Below, piece after piece: positions 1 through 9,433 of a DNA stretch of 54,960 nucleotides. Each line of letters begins with the position of its first letter. Within the stretch, counting starts at the first letter, position 1. The translations under genes were made by a program, and so were the position numbers. Location: assembly GCA_027487315.1 (NCBI GenBank), contig JAIYDW010000055.1, positions 1 through 54,960 of the forward strand, written 5' to 3'. The notes under the pieces were generated by a model. It was given only the letters and a program-made list of their open reading frames with translations. It was not told where the DNA came from and did no database searches. The DNA is from Verrucomicrobiaceae bacterium (GTDB taxonomy: Bacteria; Verrucomicrobiota; Verrucomicrobiia; Verrucomicrobiales; Verrucomicrobiaceae).

Positions 1-177
1 CAAAGCGACCTCACCCGCAATGGCGAGTTCTTCAGCGTCATGCTCATCGCCCTCACCAACGCCGGCCTGCTCATGCTCATGTTCATCTCCGCCTCCCCCC
101 ACCCGGAAATGGGCCTCGCCCAAACCCTCCGCTGCTGGTGGGGCGTCGCCACCAGTCTCCTCCCCTGGTCCGTCTAG
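1..177 (+). CDS. C-terminal end of a membrane protein (5' truncated by window)
   Basis: An open frame enters at base 1 and ends with TAG at 175-177, giving the last 58 residues of a protein. A hydrophobic stretch (about residues 13-30, rich in Leu, Met, Ala and Ile) is followed by a Trp-rich tail with two adjacent Trp and a final LLPWSV. This looks like the last one or two membrane segments of an integral membrane protein. The fragment is too short to assign a family. Its stop codon lies in a hairpin shared with the stop codon of the convergent dehydrogenase gene. Confidence 0.6.
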   Translation, partial: QSDLTRNGEFFSVMLIALTNAGLLMLMFISASPHPEMGLAQTLRCWWGVATSLLPWSV

Positions 178-191
178 CTTGACGCAAGCTA
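175..191. terminator. hairpin containing both convergent stop codons
   Basis: TAGCTTG-ACG-CAAGCTA is a perfect 7-bp stem with a 3-base loop. Its left edge is the TAG stop of the upstream membrane protein and its right edge, read on the minus strand, is the TAG stop of the dehydrogenase. It probably ends transcription or stabilises 3' ends in both directions. No T-run follows on either side, so intrinsic termination is inferred only from position. Confidence 0.45.
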
Positions 192-980
192 AACAGGCTT
201 GATCTCCAAACCCGCCAGCCAAGGCGCAGAAATCACCGGTGGCATCCCGCCAAAAGGCTGATACGCAGGCAGCTGAATGATGCTCATGCTGTGGGCCTGA
301 CTGGCAATGAAAAACAAAGCCTCAGCGCAGTCCGTCGTCTGAATCATCGCCGCGCGATGCTCCGGATTCGGCAGCACCGGACGCTTGTCCACGATCGGCG
401 TATTCGCCTCCCCGGGCGCGTACTCAGAAAGCACTATCCCATGCGCATTGAGCTGGGCTCGCGCCGTGAAAAGCAAACCATGCACCGCCCACTTGCTCGC
501 CGTGTACGGCACACCCGCATAAGAGTCAAACCCATGCCCGGCCGTGGACGACACCACCACAATCTTACCCCCGCCATTCGCCGCCATCGGCTTCGCAACC
601 GCCTGGATCATGTTCACCACACCCAGCACATTGATGTCCATGACCTTCTGCCAAGTCTCCAAACTGGCGATTCTCCCCGGGTCACCATGGGCCATGAAAC
701 GGTCAGGCGTATTGATCCCAGCCGTATGAATGAGCACGTTCGGCGCACCATGCTTCAATACAACTTCCATCGCACTTCCAATGCTGGCCGCATCAGCCAC
801 ATCACAAACCACAGGCACAATGTTCGGTGAAAAATTGGCACATTCCTGGAGCGATTCCAAAGTGCGCCCAAACACAAACGTCTTCGCACCAGCCTCCGCA
901 AACCGCTTCGCCGCAGCCTGCCCCATCCCGCCACCCCCACCGGTGACAATCACAATCTGATCTGTCCAATTTGGAACCAT
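189..980 (-). CDS. short-chain dehydrogenase/reductase (SDR)
   Basis: A 263-residue classical SDR, a cytoplasmic NAD(P)-dependent oxidoreductase. The N-terminal Rossmann motif TGGGGGMG is at residues 13-20, the TAG variant of the NAG motif at 86-88, the structural Asn at 117, the catalytic Ser at 144/145, and YTASK at 159-163 with Tyr159 and Lys163. The active site is therefore complete. No substrate can be read from the sequence. It is divergent from the flavoenzyme at 1117 with 136 bases between the starts, and convergent with the gene to its left. The ATG at 978-980 gives a normal SDR length. Confidence 0.9.
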   Translation of the reverse strand: MVPNWTDQIVIVTGGGGGMGQAAAKRFAEAGAKTFVFGRTLESLQECANFSPNIVPVVCDVADAASIGSAMEVVLKHGAPNVLIHTAGINTPDRFMAHGDPGRIASLETWQKVMDINVLGVVNMIQAVAKPMAANGGGKIVVVSSTAGHGFDSYAGVPYTASKWAVHGLLFTARAQLNAHGIVLSEYAPGEANTPIVDKRPVLPNPEHRAAMIQTTDCAEALFFIASQAHSMSIIQLPAYQPFGGMPPVISAPWLAGLEIKPV

Positions 981-1116
981 CTTGCATTCCTAGCCGAGCC
1001 CCATCCACTCGTCCAGCCCATCGCTTTGGCAAATTTAGGGCAGCACGCCCAAAAACCATCCAAGACTGTCATCCGAACCCCCTCCAGCTTCCCAAAATGC
1101 CCCTTTTCCTGACACC

Positions 1117-2355
1117 ATGAAGCAAGTCACCATCATCGGCGCTGGTGTCATCGGACTCACCACAGCCCTCTATTGCGCCAGACGCGGCATGAAGGTCACC
1201 CTGATCGAAAGAAATCTCCCTCAGCGCGACGGCTGCTCCTTTGGCAACGCAGGCATGATCGTCCCCAGCCACTTCATCCCGCTAGCAGCCCCGGGCATGG
1301 TCAAACTCGGCCTCAAATGGATGTGGAACCCCGAATCACCCTTCTACATCAAACCCAGACTCAATCTCGACCTCATCACCTGGAGTTTGCGCTTCTGGCA
1401 GGCCTCCACTCAACAAAAAGTCGATCGCGCCGCCCCCGTCCTGCGCGACCTGAGCCTGCTAAGCCGCCAAAGCTTCGAAGAGATCGGTCTCGACTTCGGC
1501 CTCGTCAAAAAAGGCCTGCTCATGCTCTGCAAAAAGCAACAAACCCTCGATGAAGAAGCCCACATGGCCCAACACGCTCGCGCTCTCGGCATCCCAGCCG
1601 AAGTGCTAGATTCCAAAGCCACCGCAGCCCTCGATCCATCCGTCACCATGGATGTCGCAGGCAGCGTCTTCTTCCCCAAAGATTGCCATCTTTCTCCCGA
1701 ACGATTCGTCGCCGCCATCGAAGCCGAACTGAAAAGCCTCCAAACAAAGATTCTCTGGCAAACCGAGGTGCAGGGCTTCGCAACGGAAGCAGGCCTCATC
1801 AAGGCCGTCAAAACCAGCCAAGGTGAAATTCCCACCGATGAACTCGTCCTCAGTGGCGGCGTTTGGTCCGCTGAAATCGCCCGCGCATTGCACCTGAAAC
1901 TCCCCATGCAAGCAGGCAAAGGCTATAGCCTGACCCTCAAGAATCCCCGCCAACTTCCAGCCCTCTGCAGCATCTGCACCGAAGCCCGCCTCGCCGTCAC
2001 CCCCATGAACGGTTCCCTCCGATTCGGCGGCACGATGGAACTGGCGGGAATCGACGAAACCATCAATCCATGCCGCATCAAAGGCATCGTCCGTGCCATA
2101 CCCGACTACTTCCCTGCCTTCAAGGAAAGCGACTTCGCTGAAATCCAACCCTGGAGCGGTATGCGCCCCTGCTCACCCGACGGACTCCCCTACATCGGCC
2201 GCACCCAGCGCTGGAAAAACCTCTCCCTCGCCGCAGGCCACGCCATGATGGGCCTAAGCCTCGCCCCCGCCACCGGCCAAATCATCGCCTCAATCCTTGA
2301 GGGCGAGCCCACTCCAATCCCTCTTTCACTCTTCGACCCGGATCGATTCAGCTAA
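1117..2355 (+). CDS. FAD-dependent D-amino acid dehydrogenase-like oxidoreductase (DAO family)
   Basis: A 412-residue DAO-fold flavoenzyme. The N-terminal FAD Rossmann motif IIGAGVIGL lies at residues 5-13, followed by the E-R pair after strand 2. The C-terminal block [14 protein letters not shown] followed by AAGH is typical of DadA and hydroxyproline-dehydrogenase-like members and binds the isoalloxazine ring. The likely reaction is oxidative deamination of a D-amino or imino acid with electrons passed to the respiratory chain. The substrate cannot be chosen from sequence. The 3' end overlaps the convergent nitrate reductase gene by 8 bases, which leaves no room for a terminator. Confidence 0.85.
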   Translation: MKQVTIIGAGVIGLTTALYCARRGMKVTLIERNLPQRDGCSFGNAGMIVPSHFIPLAAPGMVKLGLKWMWNPESPFYIKPRLNLDLITWSLRFWQASTQQKVDRAAPVLRDLSLLSRQSFEEIGLDFGLVKKGLLMLCKKQQTLDEEAHMAQHARALGIPAEVLDSKATAALDPSVTMDVAGSVFFPKDCHLSPERFVAAIEAELKSLQTKILWQTEVQGFATEAGLIKAVKTSQGEIPTDELVLSGGVWSAEIARALHLKLPMQAGKGYSLTLKNPRQLPALCSICTEARLAVTPMNGSLRFGGTMELAGIDETINPCRIKGIVRAIPDYFPAFKESDFAEIQPWSGMRPCSPDGLPYIGRTQRWKNLSLAAGHAMMGLSLAPATGQIIASILEGEPTPIPLSLFDPDRFS

Positions 2356-4534
2356 CTTTTTCCACCTTTACGGCACACGCCTTATAGCCCGGCTGCCTGC
2401 TTTCCGGGTCAAACACACCCAAAGTCACCTTGTTCACGTCCGGGTCATGCATCGGCAAAAACACCTGCCCACGCCTCATCGTGCTAGTCTCACGGACCCA
2501 CGCCTCCACCTCACCCCTTTTCGATACCACGCGCACTCGATCCCCATCATCAAGTCCCTGCCCCACCAAATCCTCCGAGTTCATGTCCAAAAGCAACCTG
2601 TCCGAATGCAACTTTCTAAGCAAAGCCGACTTCTTTGTCCTTGTCTCCGTGTGCCATTGAGCGCTACTCCCTCGACCCGTTATCAACAATAAAGGAAAGT
2701 GTTCATCAGGCACTTCCGGCAGACCCTTTGGCTCTTCGAAAATAAAATTTGCCTTCCCGGTTGGCGTATAAAAGCGACCGTCCTCAAAAAGTCGTCTCTC
2801 GGTTCTCTTTGCGTCTCTCTTCGGACCAGACTCAGCCAACGGCCACTGAATCCCCCCACAAACCTCAAGCATGTCGAAGCCCTCAATCCCACTGATATCA
2901 CACGGCTGACCACGGCTCACTCGGGTCATTAAACGAAATACTGCCTCCGGGCTTGTCCATTCCCGAAACATCTCACCGCAGCCCCACCCATCGGCAATCA
3001 AACGGAAGATGGAAAAATCAGCCAACGCTTGCCCGGGTGCCTTGGACACTTTCCGACTCACGCCAAATCGACGTTCCGCATTGATGAACGTCCCGTCCTT
3101 CTCCCCCCAAGCCGCAGCAGGCAAATACAGATGCGCTAACTTCGCGGTCTCAGTGTTCGAATACATGTCTTGCACCACAAAGAACTCCAGTTTCTTCACC
3201 GCATCGGTAAATGACTTTTGATTGATCCATGAATGCCCAGGATTCGTCGCAATCATCCAGAGCCCCTTGATCTTCCCATCGTGGATTCCTTGAATGATTT
3301 GATCGTAAGCCCAACTGTTCTCTTTCGGAATACGCTCCTCAGGAATCCCTAACACACCCGCCACCTTCATCCGATCCTCATCCTTCGTAAAATCGTGCCC
3401 TCCCAACAAACAGGTTGTATTCGAAAACAAACGCGACCCCATGGCATTGCACTGCCCCGTAATCGAATTTGGCCCAGTACCAGGGCGCCCAATGTTCCCT
3501 GTCATCAGACAAAGGTTGATGATCGCCTGCGCCGTACGCGTCGCCTGATGCCCCTGATTCACACCCATCGTCCACCACATCGACACCCGCTTGCCCTTAG
3601 CAATAAGATCCGCACATCGTTCAAACACTTCCATCGTCAACCCCATCATCAATAGATGCTTGCTTGGCTCATAGTCCTCCAAAAACTCACAGAACGCCTC
3701 AAAGCCGGCCGTCGACTTCTCGACAAATTCACGATCCACTACGCACCGTTTGAGCATTTCATGGGCCAGGCAATACAACAGCACAATGTCCATTTTCGGT
3801 GCTATCGGCACATGCAATGTCCCCGCCATCGCCGTCTCAGTCATCCTCGGATCAATCACAATGATCTCAGGACTGTTCCGATTCCTCTCCACCCTCTGCC
3901 ACATGATGGGATGTGCGATCGCTGGATTACTCCCCACAAACACCAGCACATCACTCTCTTCAAAATCCGCATAAGTAAACGGCGGCGCATCGAAACCAAA
4001 GCTCTGCTTGTACGCCGTCACAGCCGTCGCCATGCATTGCCGCGTATTGCCATCTCCGTGAATCATCCCCATCCCAAACTTGGCCAATGACCCAAGAAAG
4101 GCCATCTCTTCCACCATGATTTGACCCGTACTCAAAAAAGCAGTGCTTCGAGCCCCATGCTTCGCTTGAACCTCCTTGAACCGGTCACAAAACACCCCAA
4201 GAGCCTCGCCCCAGCCTACCGCTTTCCCGCTCACCATCGGCGTCGTCCCACGATCATCCGACCAAAGTGGAGTCAACGCCTCCCACCCCTTAGGACATGC
4301 CATCCCCAGGTTAACGGGATACTCCGGATCGGGTGTCACATTGATCGCCTGCCCCTGCGAATCCAAATGCACCTTGAGACCGCATCCCGTCGCACAAAAC
4401 CCGCAAATTGCCTTGGCAACACTCACCGGCTTAAGCGACGTCGGCAGCTGCCCCAAGCCGAAACGTCCAGGCTCCCGCAACAACTCCCGTGTCATCGCCC
4501 CGTCCCATTCTCGAAGTGGCGGAATCGACATCAT
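2348..4534 (-). CDS. nasA: assimilatory nitrate reductase, molybdopterin catalytic subunit (NarB/NasA type)
   Basis: A 728-residue molybdopterin oxidoreductase reducing nitrate to nitrite. Cys44, Cys47, Cys51 and Cys80 form the N-terminal 4Fe-4S site (Cx2Cx3Cx28C), and Cys167 in NTRQCM is the expected Mo ligand of Nap/Nas enzymes. The C-terminal domain ends in the usual beta-barrel with [14 protein letters not shown]. There is no Tat signal, so it acts in the cytoplasm, and no C-terminal 2Fe-2S or FAD domain, which matches cyanobacterial NarB length. The ATG at 4534 is chosen because it makes an ATGA overlap with the stop of the iron-sulfur/anchor gene; another ATG at 4552 would overlap more. 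It is the last gene of the operon. Electrons probably come from the preceding gene product. Confidence 0.93.
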   Translation of the reverse strand: MMSIPPLREWDGAMTRELLREPGRFGLGQLPTSLKPVSVAKAICGFCATGCGLKVHLDSQGQAINVTPDPEYPVNLGMACPKGWEALTPLWSDDRGTTPMVSGKAVGWGEALGVFCDRFKEVQAKHGARSTAFLSTGQIMVEEMAFLGSLAKFGMGMIHGDGNTRQCMATAVTAYKQSFGFDAPPFTYADFEESDVLVFVGSNPAIAHPIMWQRVERNRNSPEIIVIDPRMTETAMAGTLHVPIAPKMDIVLLYCLAHEMLKRCVVDREFVEKSTAGFEAFCEFLEDYEPSKHLLMMGLTMEVFERCADLIAKGKRVSMWWTMGVNQGHQATRTAQAIINLCLMTGNIGRPGTGPNSITGQCNAMGSRLFSNTTCLLGGHDFTKDEDRMKVAGVLGIPEERIPKENSWAYDQIIQGIHDGKIKGLWMIATNPGHSWINQKSFTDAVKKLEFFVVQDMYSNTETAKLAHLYLPAAAWGEKDGTFINAERRFGVSRKVSKAPGQALADFSIFRLIADGWGCGEMFREWTSPEAVFRLMTRVSRGQPCDISGIEGFDMLEVCGGIQWPLAESGPKRDAKRTERRLFEDGRFYTPTGKANFIFEEPKGLPEVPDEHFPLLLITGRGSSAQWHTETRTKKSALLRKLHSDRLLLDMNSEDLVGQGLDDGDRVRVVSKRGEVEAWVRETSTMRRGQVFLPMHDPDVNKVTLGVFDPESRQPGYKACAVKVEKVS

Positions 4535-6015
4535 GCCCCAGGCATCCTCCAAGCCTTCACCGTTTTGAAATACAACGCACGCTCCAAGATCTCAACTCCA
4601 ACAAGTCCAGCCAACGCAAAAACAGGACTAACCCACGTCAAACCCATCACGCCAATAGCACCCATCACTCGTGCCCACGTCCATCTCGGTAGCGCTTCCC
4701 AGTGCATTCGACTCCGGTAGCTCTTTCGGTTCCACCCAACATTCAAAACTTCCCACCCTAGTTTAGCCCCTTGGACTGCCACCGCGAACCCAACCCAATG
4801 TCCATTCACACACGCCATCGCCAAAGCCATGAACAACGCCACAGTCCCGAAAAATCGAACCGCAGTGTTCCCCATCGACCAGTCCGGCCTTTGGGTGTCG
4901 ACATACACCATGATTGAACAATACACGCCCAACACTCCAGCCCCTACCGCCCACCAAGCACTCCACCCGATTAGAACCGCCGCACCCGCTCCAGCAAACC
5001 CACCAACCACCATGATCTCACGGCTCAACCAACTCTTACGCCACCCCAAGAAAACCCGCCAAGCCCGCAACGGCTGACCCAAGTGCAGCACACTTGCGGC
5101 CAAGCCCGCCTGCAAAAGACCGTTGGCCACCCATCCAAGCCAATCCTGACCCGAAACCGCCGTCGCCACAAACACACCCAGCGCCGCCTGAGTCAACACA
5201 AGCATCACCACAAGCGGCCAATGCGCATGCTCCACCCTTAATGTCCCTTCATCCGCTGCCTCAGCACTCTCCGGCATCTTCTTGGAAGAAAAATAACTCG
5301 TCGTAGGTCGAGTGTAGGAACTCCTCACCACCCCAGGCAAAAGGCTCTCCGCCGCCTCGCCCAACTCCCGCTCCCGCGGAACGATCTGAATTCCAATCGC
5401 TCCGTTCGGACAAGCCTGCACACAAGCAGGTGCCTCCCCTTCAGCCAGACGCGATGAGCACATGTCACACTTTCGCACGATGCCTAGCCGCAGATTAAAT
5501 TTTGGCACCTCATAAGGACACTTCAGCATGCAGTAGGAACAGCCAATGCACTGATCGTCCAAGTGCCGAACGATTCCTGTTTCAGCATCTTTCTCATAAG
5601 CCAAAACCGGACATCCATTCGCGCAGGCAGGATCTTCACAGTGATGGCAAGCAGTAGTCACCGTTTGCGTGTAAACGGGAGCTTGCCGTGTCATCAGCGC
5701 ACCCACATCCCTCCAACTTTCATCATCGTCCAATCCGTTCAGCGAGTGGCAAGCCGCCACACAAGCCTTGCAGCCCGTGCACTCATCCAATTTCACCTCA
5801 AAGGCATACTGCTCCCCTTGGCTTGGCTTCGCCATCGGAATCAACTGCCGATAGTGCCCTGCCATCAATGGCTCTTCCTCATGCCACTCGGAAAAGGCCA
5901 TAACGGCTGTTTCCAGCTTACCCTGCTCAGCCAGAAGTTCTTCAAGAAGCAGACTTCCGCCGACACCAGCCACTCGTGGTTTGATGCCGACCGACTCCGG
6001 GCTGCAAGCGTTCAT
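4531..6015 (-). CDS. DmsB-DmsC-like fusion: four-cluster ferredoxin plus membrane anchor
   Basis: A 494-residue fusion. Residues 75-210 carry four 4Fe-4S motifs: C79/82/85/89, C123/126/131/135, C156/159/162/166 and C183/186/198/202, the pattern of DmsB/NrfC electron-transfer subunits. From about residue 263 to the end are roughly eight hydrophobic segments with [10 protein letters not shown] and SWLSREI, hallmarks of the DmsC/NrfD-type quinol anchor. There is no Tat signal, so the clusters should face the cytoplasm. The ATG at 6015 overlaps the nirA stop as ATGA, and the gene's own stop overlaps the nasA start the same way. It most likely carries electrons from membrane quinol to the nitrate reductase. 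That role is inferred from gene order. Confidence 0.85.
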   Translation of the reverse strand: MNACSPESVGIKPRVAGVGGSLLLEELLAEQGKLETAVMAFSEWHEEEPLMAGHYRQLIPMAKPSQGEQYAFEVKLDECTGCKACVAACHSLNGLDDDESWRDVGALMTRQAPVYTQTVTTACHHCEDPACANGCPVLAYEKDAETGIVRHLDDQCIGCSYCMLKCPYEVPKFNLRLGIVRKCDMCSSRLAEGEAPACVQACPNGAIGIQIVPRERELGEAAESLLPGVVRSSYTRPTTSYFSSKKMPESAEAADEGTLRVEHAHWPLVVMLVLTQAALGVFVATAVSGQDWLGWVANGLLQAGLAASVLHLGQPLRAWRVFLGWRKSWLSREIMVVGGFAGAGAAVLIGWSAWWAVGAGVLGVYCSIMVYVDTQRPDWSMGNTAVRFFGTVALFMALAMACVNGHWVGFAVAVQGAKLGWEVLNVGWNRKSYRSRMHWEALPRWTWARVMGAIGVMGLTWVSPVFALAGLVGVEILERALYFKTVKAWRMPGA

Positions 6016-7745
6016 GACACGAACGCCTCCTGCAACTGGCCGACAGAGTGACGATTGCAAAACGCATGAAAGCTTTCTCCCTCCTGCCTTCGGGACTGAT
6101 AGCCCTTCAACATCGCCTCAAGCACTTCTACCAACTCTTCAGCGGGGACACCCGCAAAAACTTGTCGCCCAATCTTTCGATTGTCTCCAAACCCCCCTCC
6201 AACGGTGATGTGATATCCCTCTCCAGAAGCCGTCTTTACCTTCGTCCCCAACAGTCCAATGTCACCCATGAAATGTTGAGCGCAACTGTGCGCACACCCT
6301 GTAAAATGAATGTTAACGGGTCGATCCAATACCACCCGCTTATCCAACGCATTCATCACCGCAATCGCGTGACCCTTGGTATCCGTCGCCGCGAATTTAC
6401 AGTATCGGCTTCCAGTACACGCAATGAATCCACTCTTCAAATTTGACTGCTCAGTCGGAAAGCCCGCTTTCCTTAAAGCCTTCGCCGCACTTCCGACAAA
6501 AGCCTCTTTCACATTCGGAACAATCACATTCTGCCAAACCGTCAACCTCACTTCACTCGTTCCGTAGCTGTCCGCAATATCGGCCAGTCGATCCAGCTGC
6601 TTGTCTGTCATCTGGCCCACCGGCACTTGCGCCCCAAGGTAAAACAAACTCTTTTGTTTTTGTGGATAAACCCCGATGTGGCTGTGCCCCTGCTGGGAAA
6701 ATTCACGTGGCATCTGCGCGGTGGAATCGGCAGCCAAACGGATCAACTTAAAATCCAACTGCTTCTCCGTCTCCATCAGCACGCCTTCCAACCCCAGCGC
6801 TTCAACCACATACTTAAACCGAGCCTTCTTCCGGTTGGTGCGGTCTCCGTGCTCAATAAAAACTCGCAACAAAGCGACAATCACTTGATTTAACTTCGCC
6901 TCAGGCACCACAACACCCCAGTCACTGGCGAAAGTCTGATGCCCAGTCACTCCTCCCAGAGCAATCCTAAAGTAGACCCCAGGATCGATTCCCTCCGCAT
7001 TCTCGCCAATCCTCACGGCCGATGCACCAATGTCGTTGGTATCTTCCACGCTGCTAATCAACCCACCCCCATCATACGCAATGTTGAACTTCCTCGGCAG
7101 GTCGTAAAACTCCCGACCCGAAATGATCAGCGTTCCCAACTCATTCACTAGCGGCCGCACATCTGTAATCTCATGCGGATCATATCCCGCACAAGGATTC
7201 ATGGTTATGTTCCGAATGTTATCCGCCCCCGCCCCACGTGAATGCAAACCGCACCCTTGAATCCGTCGCAACACCTCAGGACAATCTTTGGGCTCAATCA
7301 AACGAACCTGAAAATTGTTCCGTGTTGTGATTTGGATGTAACCCGTTGTCAATTCCCGGGCAATCGCCGCCAACTCCCGAAGTTGAAAAGACTTCACGAC
7401 TCCCCCGGGTATGCGCAATCGGCACATGTAACCGTCCTTGACAGGGTTCAGCCAAAACAATCCATTCCACTTGAATCGAAACACATCCTCACTCTCCGGC
7501 TTTGCATTCCATCTTGCCTTCAAGATCAACTCCTCCGTCGCATCCAAAGGATTCAACTCTCTCTTAATGCGCTCCTCCTTCGTAAGATCCTCCCAGTTAA
7601 CACCTACCTTTTCCTCGACCTTGACGCTTACACCCGCAACGTCGCCAAAAGTGACTCCCTGCGCCGCTACGCCCGCAAAGAAGCCTTCCAGATAGCGCTT
7701 CTGCTCACTGGAAAAATCACCTGTGGTAGAAAGCTGCGAAACCAT
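6012..7745 (-). CDS. nirA: NirA-type sirohaem nitrite (sulfite) reductase
   Basis: A 577-residue enzyme of the nitrite/sulfite reductase family, six-electron reduction of nitrite to ammonium. Two ferredoxin-like half domains are visible. The sirohaem/4Fe-4S ligands are Cys443, Cys449 (CTGSRYC) and Cys484, Cys488 (CAHSC). The placement with nitrate transport and reduction genes favours nitrite as substrate. Residues 10-28 (DFSSEQKRYLEGFFAG core) resemble the N-terminus of the neighbouring diflavin reductase. The ATG at 7745 is chosen; an in-frame TTG at 7772 touching the upstream stop would add nine residues. The 3' end overlaps the iron-sulfur/anchor gene by four bases. Confidence 0.92.
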   Translation of the reverse strand: MVSQLSTTGDFSSEQKRYLEGFFAGVAAQGVTFGDVAGVSVKVEEKVGVNWEDLTKEERIKRELNPLDATEELILKARWNAKPESEDVFRFKWNGLFWLNPVKDGYMCRLRIPGGVVKSFQLRELAAIARELTTGYIQITTRNNFQVRLIEPKDCPEVLRRIQGCGLHSRGAGADNIRNITMNPCAGYDPHEITDVRPLVNELGTLIISGREFYDLPRKFNIAYDGGGLISSVEDTNDIGASAVRIGENAEGIDPGVYFRIALGGVTGHQTFASDWGVVVPEAKLNQVIVALLRVFIEHGDRTNRKKARFKYVVEALGLEGVLMETEKQLDFKLIRLAADSTAQMPREFSQQGHSHIGVYPQKQKSLFYLGAQVPVGQMTDKQLDRLADIADSYGTSEVRLTVWQNVIVPNVKEAFVGSAAKALRKAGFPTEQSNLKSGFIACTGSRYCKFAATDTKGHAIAVMNALDKRVVLDRPVNIHFTGCAHSCAQHFMGDIGLLGTKVKTASGEGYHITVGGGFGDNRKIGRQVFAGVPAEELVEVLEAMLKGYQSRRQEGESFHAFCNRHSVGQLQEAFVS

Positions 7746-7768
7746 AGTCGTGTCAGTCAAGTTTGAAT

Positions 7769-9409
7769 TCAATACACATCCCGCGCATAGCGCTTCGCCT
7801 TCTTCAGCGCCGCCACATAGGCCACAGCCTCATCACCAGACTTGCCTCCATGAACCTGAACGACCTCGTGTAAGGCAGCATCCACATCCTTCGCCATTCG
7901 CGAGGCATCGCCACAAACATAGAAGTGAGCGCCTTCTTCTAGCCAGGCCCACAGCATCGCTCCCTTCTCAATCATCCGATGCTGCACATAAACCTTCTCC
8001 GCTTGATCCCTGGAGAAAGCCAAATCCAGCTCAGTCAGCAAGCCAGACTCTTTCCACCCCTGAATCTGTTCTCGATACAAAAAATCCGTCTCCGCACGCT
8101 GATCACCGTAAAAAAGCCAATTCTTGCCACTAGCATGCGTCGCCTCACGTTCTTCCAAAAAGGCACGGAACGGCGCGATACCCGTGCCAGGCCCAACCAT
8201 AATCACCGGCACTGCTTCGGAAGCAGGCAATCGGAAGTGCTTAGCCACCTGAAAGAAAATACCAGTCGTTTCCCCAATCGGAAGACGATCCGCCATGAAA
8301 GTCGACGCCACCCCCTCATGGGCTACCCCACCCACTTCATATCGAACTGCTGCTACACACAAATGCACCTCATTTGGATGAGCCTTCAAAGACGAAGCAA
8401 TGGAATAAAGTCTTGGCTGCAATTTGCGCAAACTTGAGACCCAACTTGTGAGGTCAGTCGGACCATCAGGGATTACCCCATGGAACTTCCGACATTCATA
8501 ATAGCCCAAAAGCGCTTCCCTTAAGGTCGCCTCTCCACCGTCAGGAAGCGGCACCACCGCGGACGCATTCAACCTATGCGCCGCGATGATGCCATCCACC
8601 ATCAATGGACCATTTCTGGCAAAGACTCCGAGTGCATCGCCCGGTTCATAACTCAATCCTGATCCCTCCAGGGAAAACGCCAGATGGCGTGTATCCTTCG
8701 CCGACCCCTCTGCGTTCAACGCCACATTAGCAACCAAAGCCGCAGGAAATGGCTTCTTTTTTGACCATCCCACATCCACCTCTTCAACTGCCTTCGAAAC
8801 AGGCTCAGCCGCAACTTGCTTATCCAAACCCTCCCCAAAGACCTTCCAGGCCATCGCCGCCCAGGCCGAAGCCGGTTCGTCAAAATCCACATCGCAATCG
8901 ACTCGGTCAATCAAACGCTTAGCGCCAAGCGCAGCCAAGCGCTCATCGATCATCTTTCCCGCTAAACAAAAAGTATCCCCGTAATTGTGATCACCCAAAG
9001 CAAGCACTCCATACCGTACCCCATCAAGCACGGGCGAGGACCCATTCTGATTCAGTTGTTCCCAAAACGAAACCGCATTGTCCGGCATCTCCCCCTCTCC
9101 CCAAGTGCTCGTTATCAGCAGGAGATTCGGATGCTTAATCAAATCGGCAGCTTGCAGCGAGTCGAGACCTGCGACACACGCCGCAAACCCCCGACTCGCT
9201 GCTTCCTTGGCCAGCCGCTTGGCCAAACTTTCTGCATTCCCACTCTGACTGCCAAAAGCAATCGTGAGCGGTATCTTCGCTGCTACACCCTCAATGAGCC
9301 CAGTTCTCGCCGTGCCACGATTTAGCGCGCCAGCAAGGAATCCGTTCAACCACGCGCGCTGTTCAGCCGTGAATGGAGCAGATTCAGGAATCAAAGGAAC
9401 AAGGCTCAT
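7769..9409 (-). CDS. CysJ-like diflavin (FMN/FAD) NADPH reductase
   Basis: A 546-residue diflavin reductase. The order is a short N-terminal QxxWLNGFLAG motif (residues 17-27), a flavodoxin domain (FMN loop SQSGNAE about 54-60), an FAD domain with RLYSIAS (333-339) and GVAST (366-370), an NADPH domain with GPGTGIAPFRAFLEER (406-421), and the family C-terminus YARDVY. It is the size of CysJ but shorter (E. coli CysJ is about 599 residues). Next to nirA it most likely moves electrons from NADPH to the sirohaem reductase in place of ferredoxin. A sulfite-reductase role cannot be excluded from sequence alone. Confidence 0.9.
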   Translation of the reverse strand: MSLVPLIPESAPFTAEQRAWLNGFLAGALNRGTARTGLIEGVAAKIPLTIAFGSQSGNAESLAKRLAKEAASRGFAACVAGLDSLQAADLIKHPNLLLITSTWGEGEMPDNAVSFWEQLNQNGSSPVLDGVRYGVLALGDHNYGDTFCLAGKMIDERLAALGAKRLIDRVDCDVDFDEPASAWAAMAWKVFGEGLDKQVAAEPVSKAVEEVDVGWSKKKPFPAALVANVALNAEGSAKDTRHLAFSLEGSGLSYEPGDALGVFARNGPLMVDGIIAAHRLNASAVVPLPDGGEATLREALLGYYECRKFHGVIPDGPTDLTSWVSSLRKLQPRLYSIASSLKAHPNEVHLCVAAVRYEVGGVAHEGVASTFMADRLPIGETTGIFFQVAKHFRLPASEAVPVIMVGPGTGIAPFRAFLEEREATHASGKNWLFYGDQRAETDFLYREQIQGWKESGLLTELDLAFSRDQAEKVYVQHRMIEKGAMLWAWLEEGAHFYVCGDASRMAKDVDAALHEVVQVHGGKSGDEAVAYVAALKKAKRYARDVY

Positions 9410-9433
9410 AAGGTGAGACGCAGCTAAAGTCTG

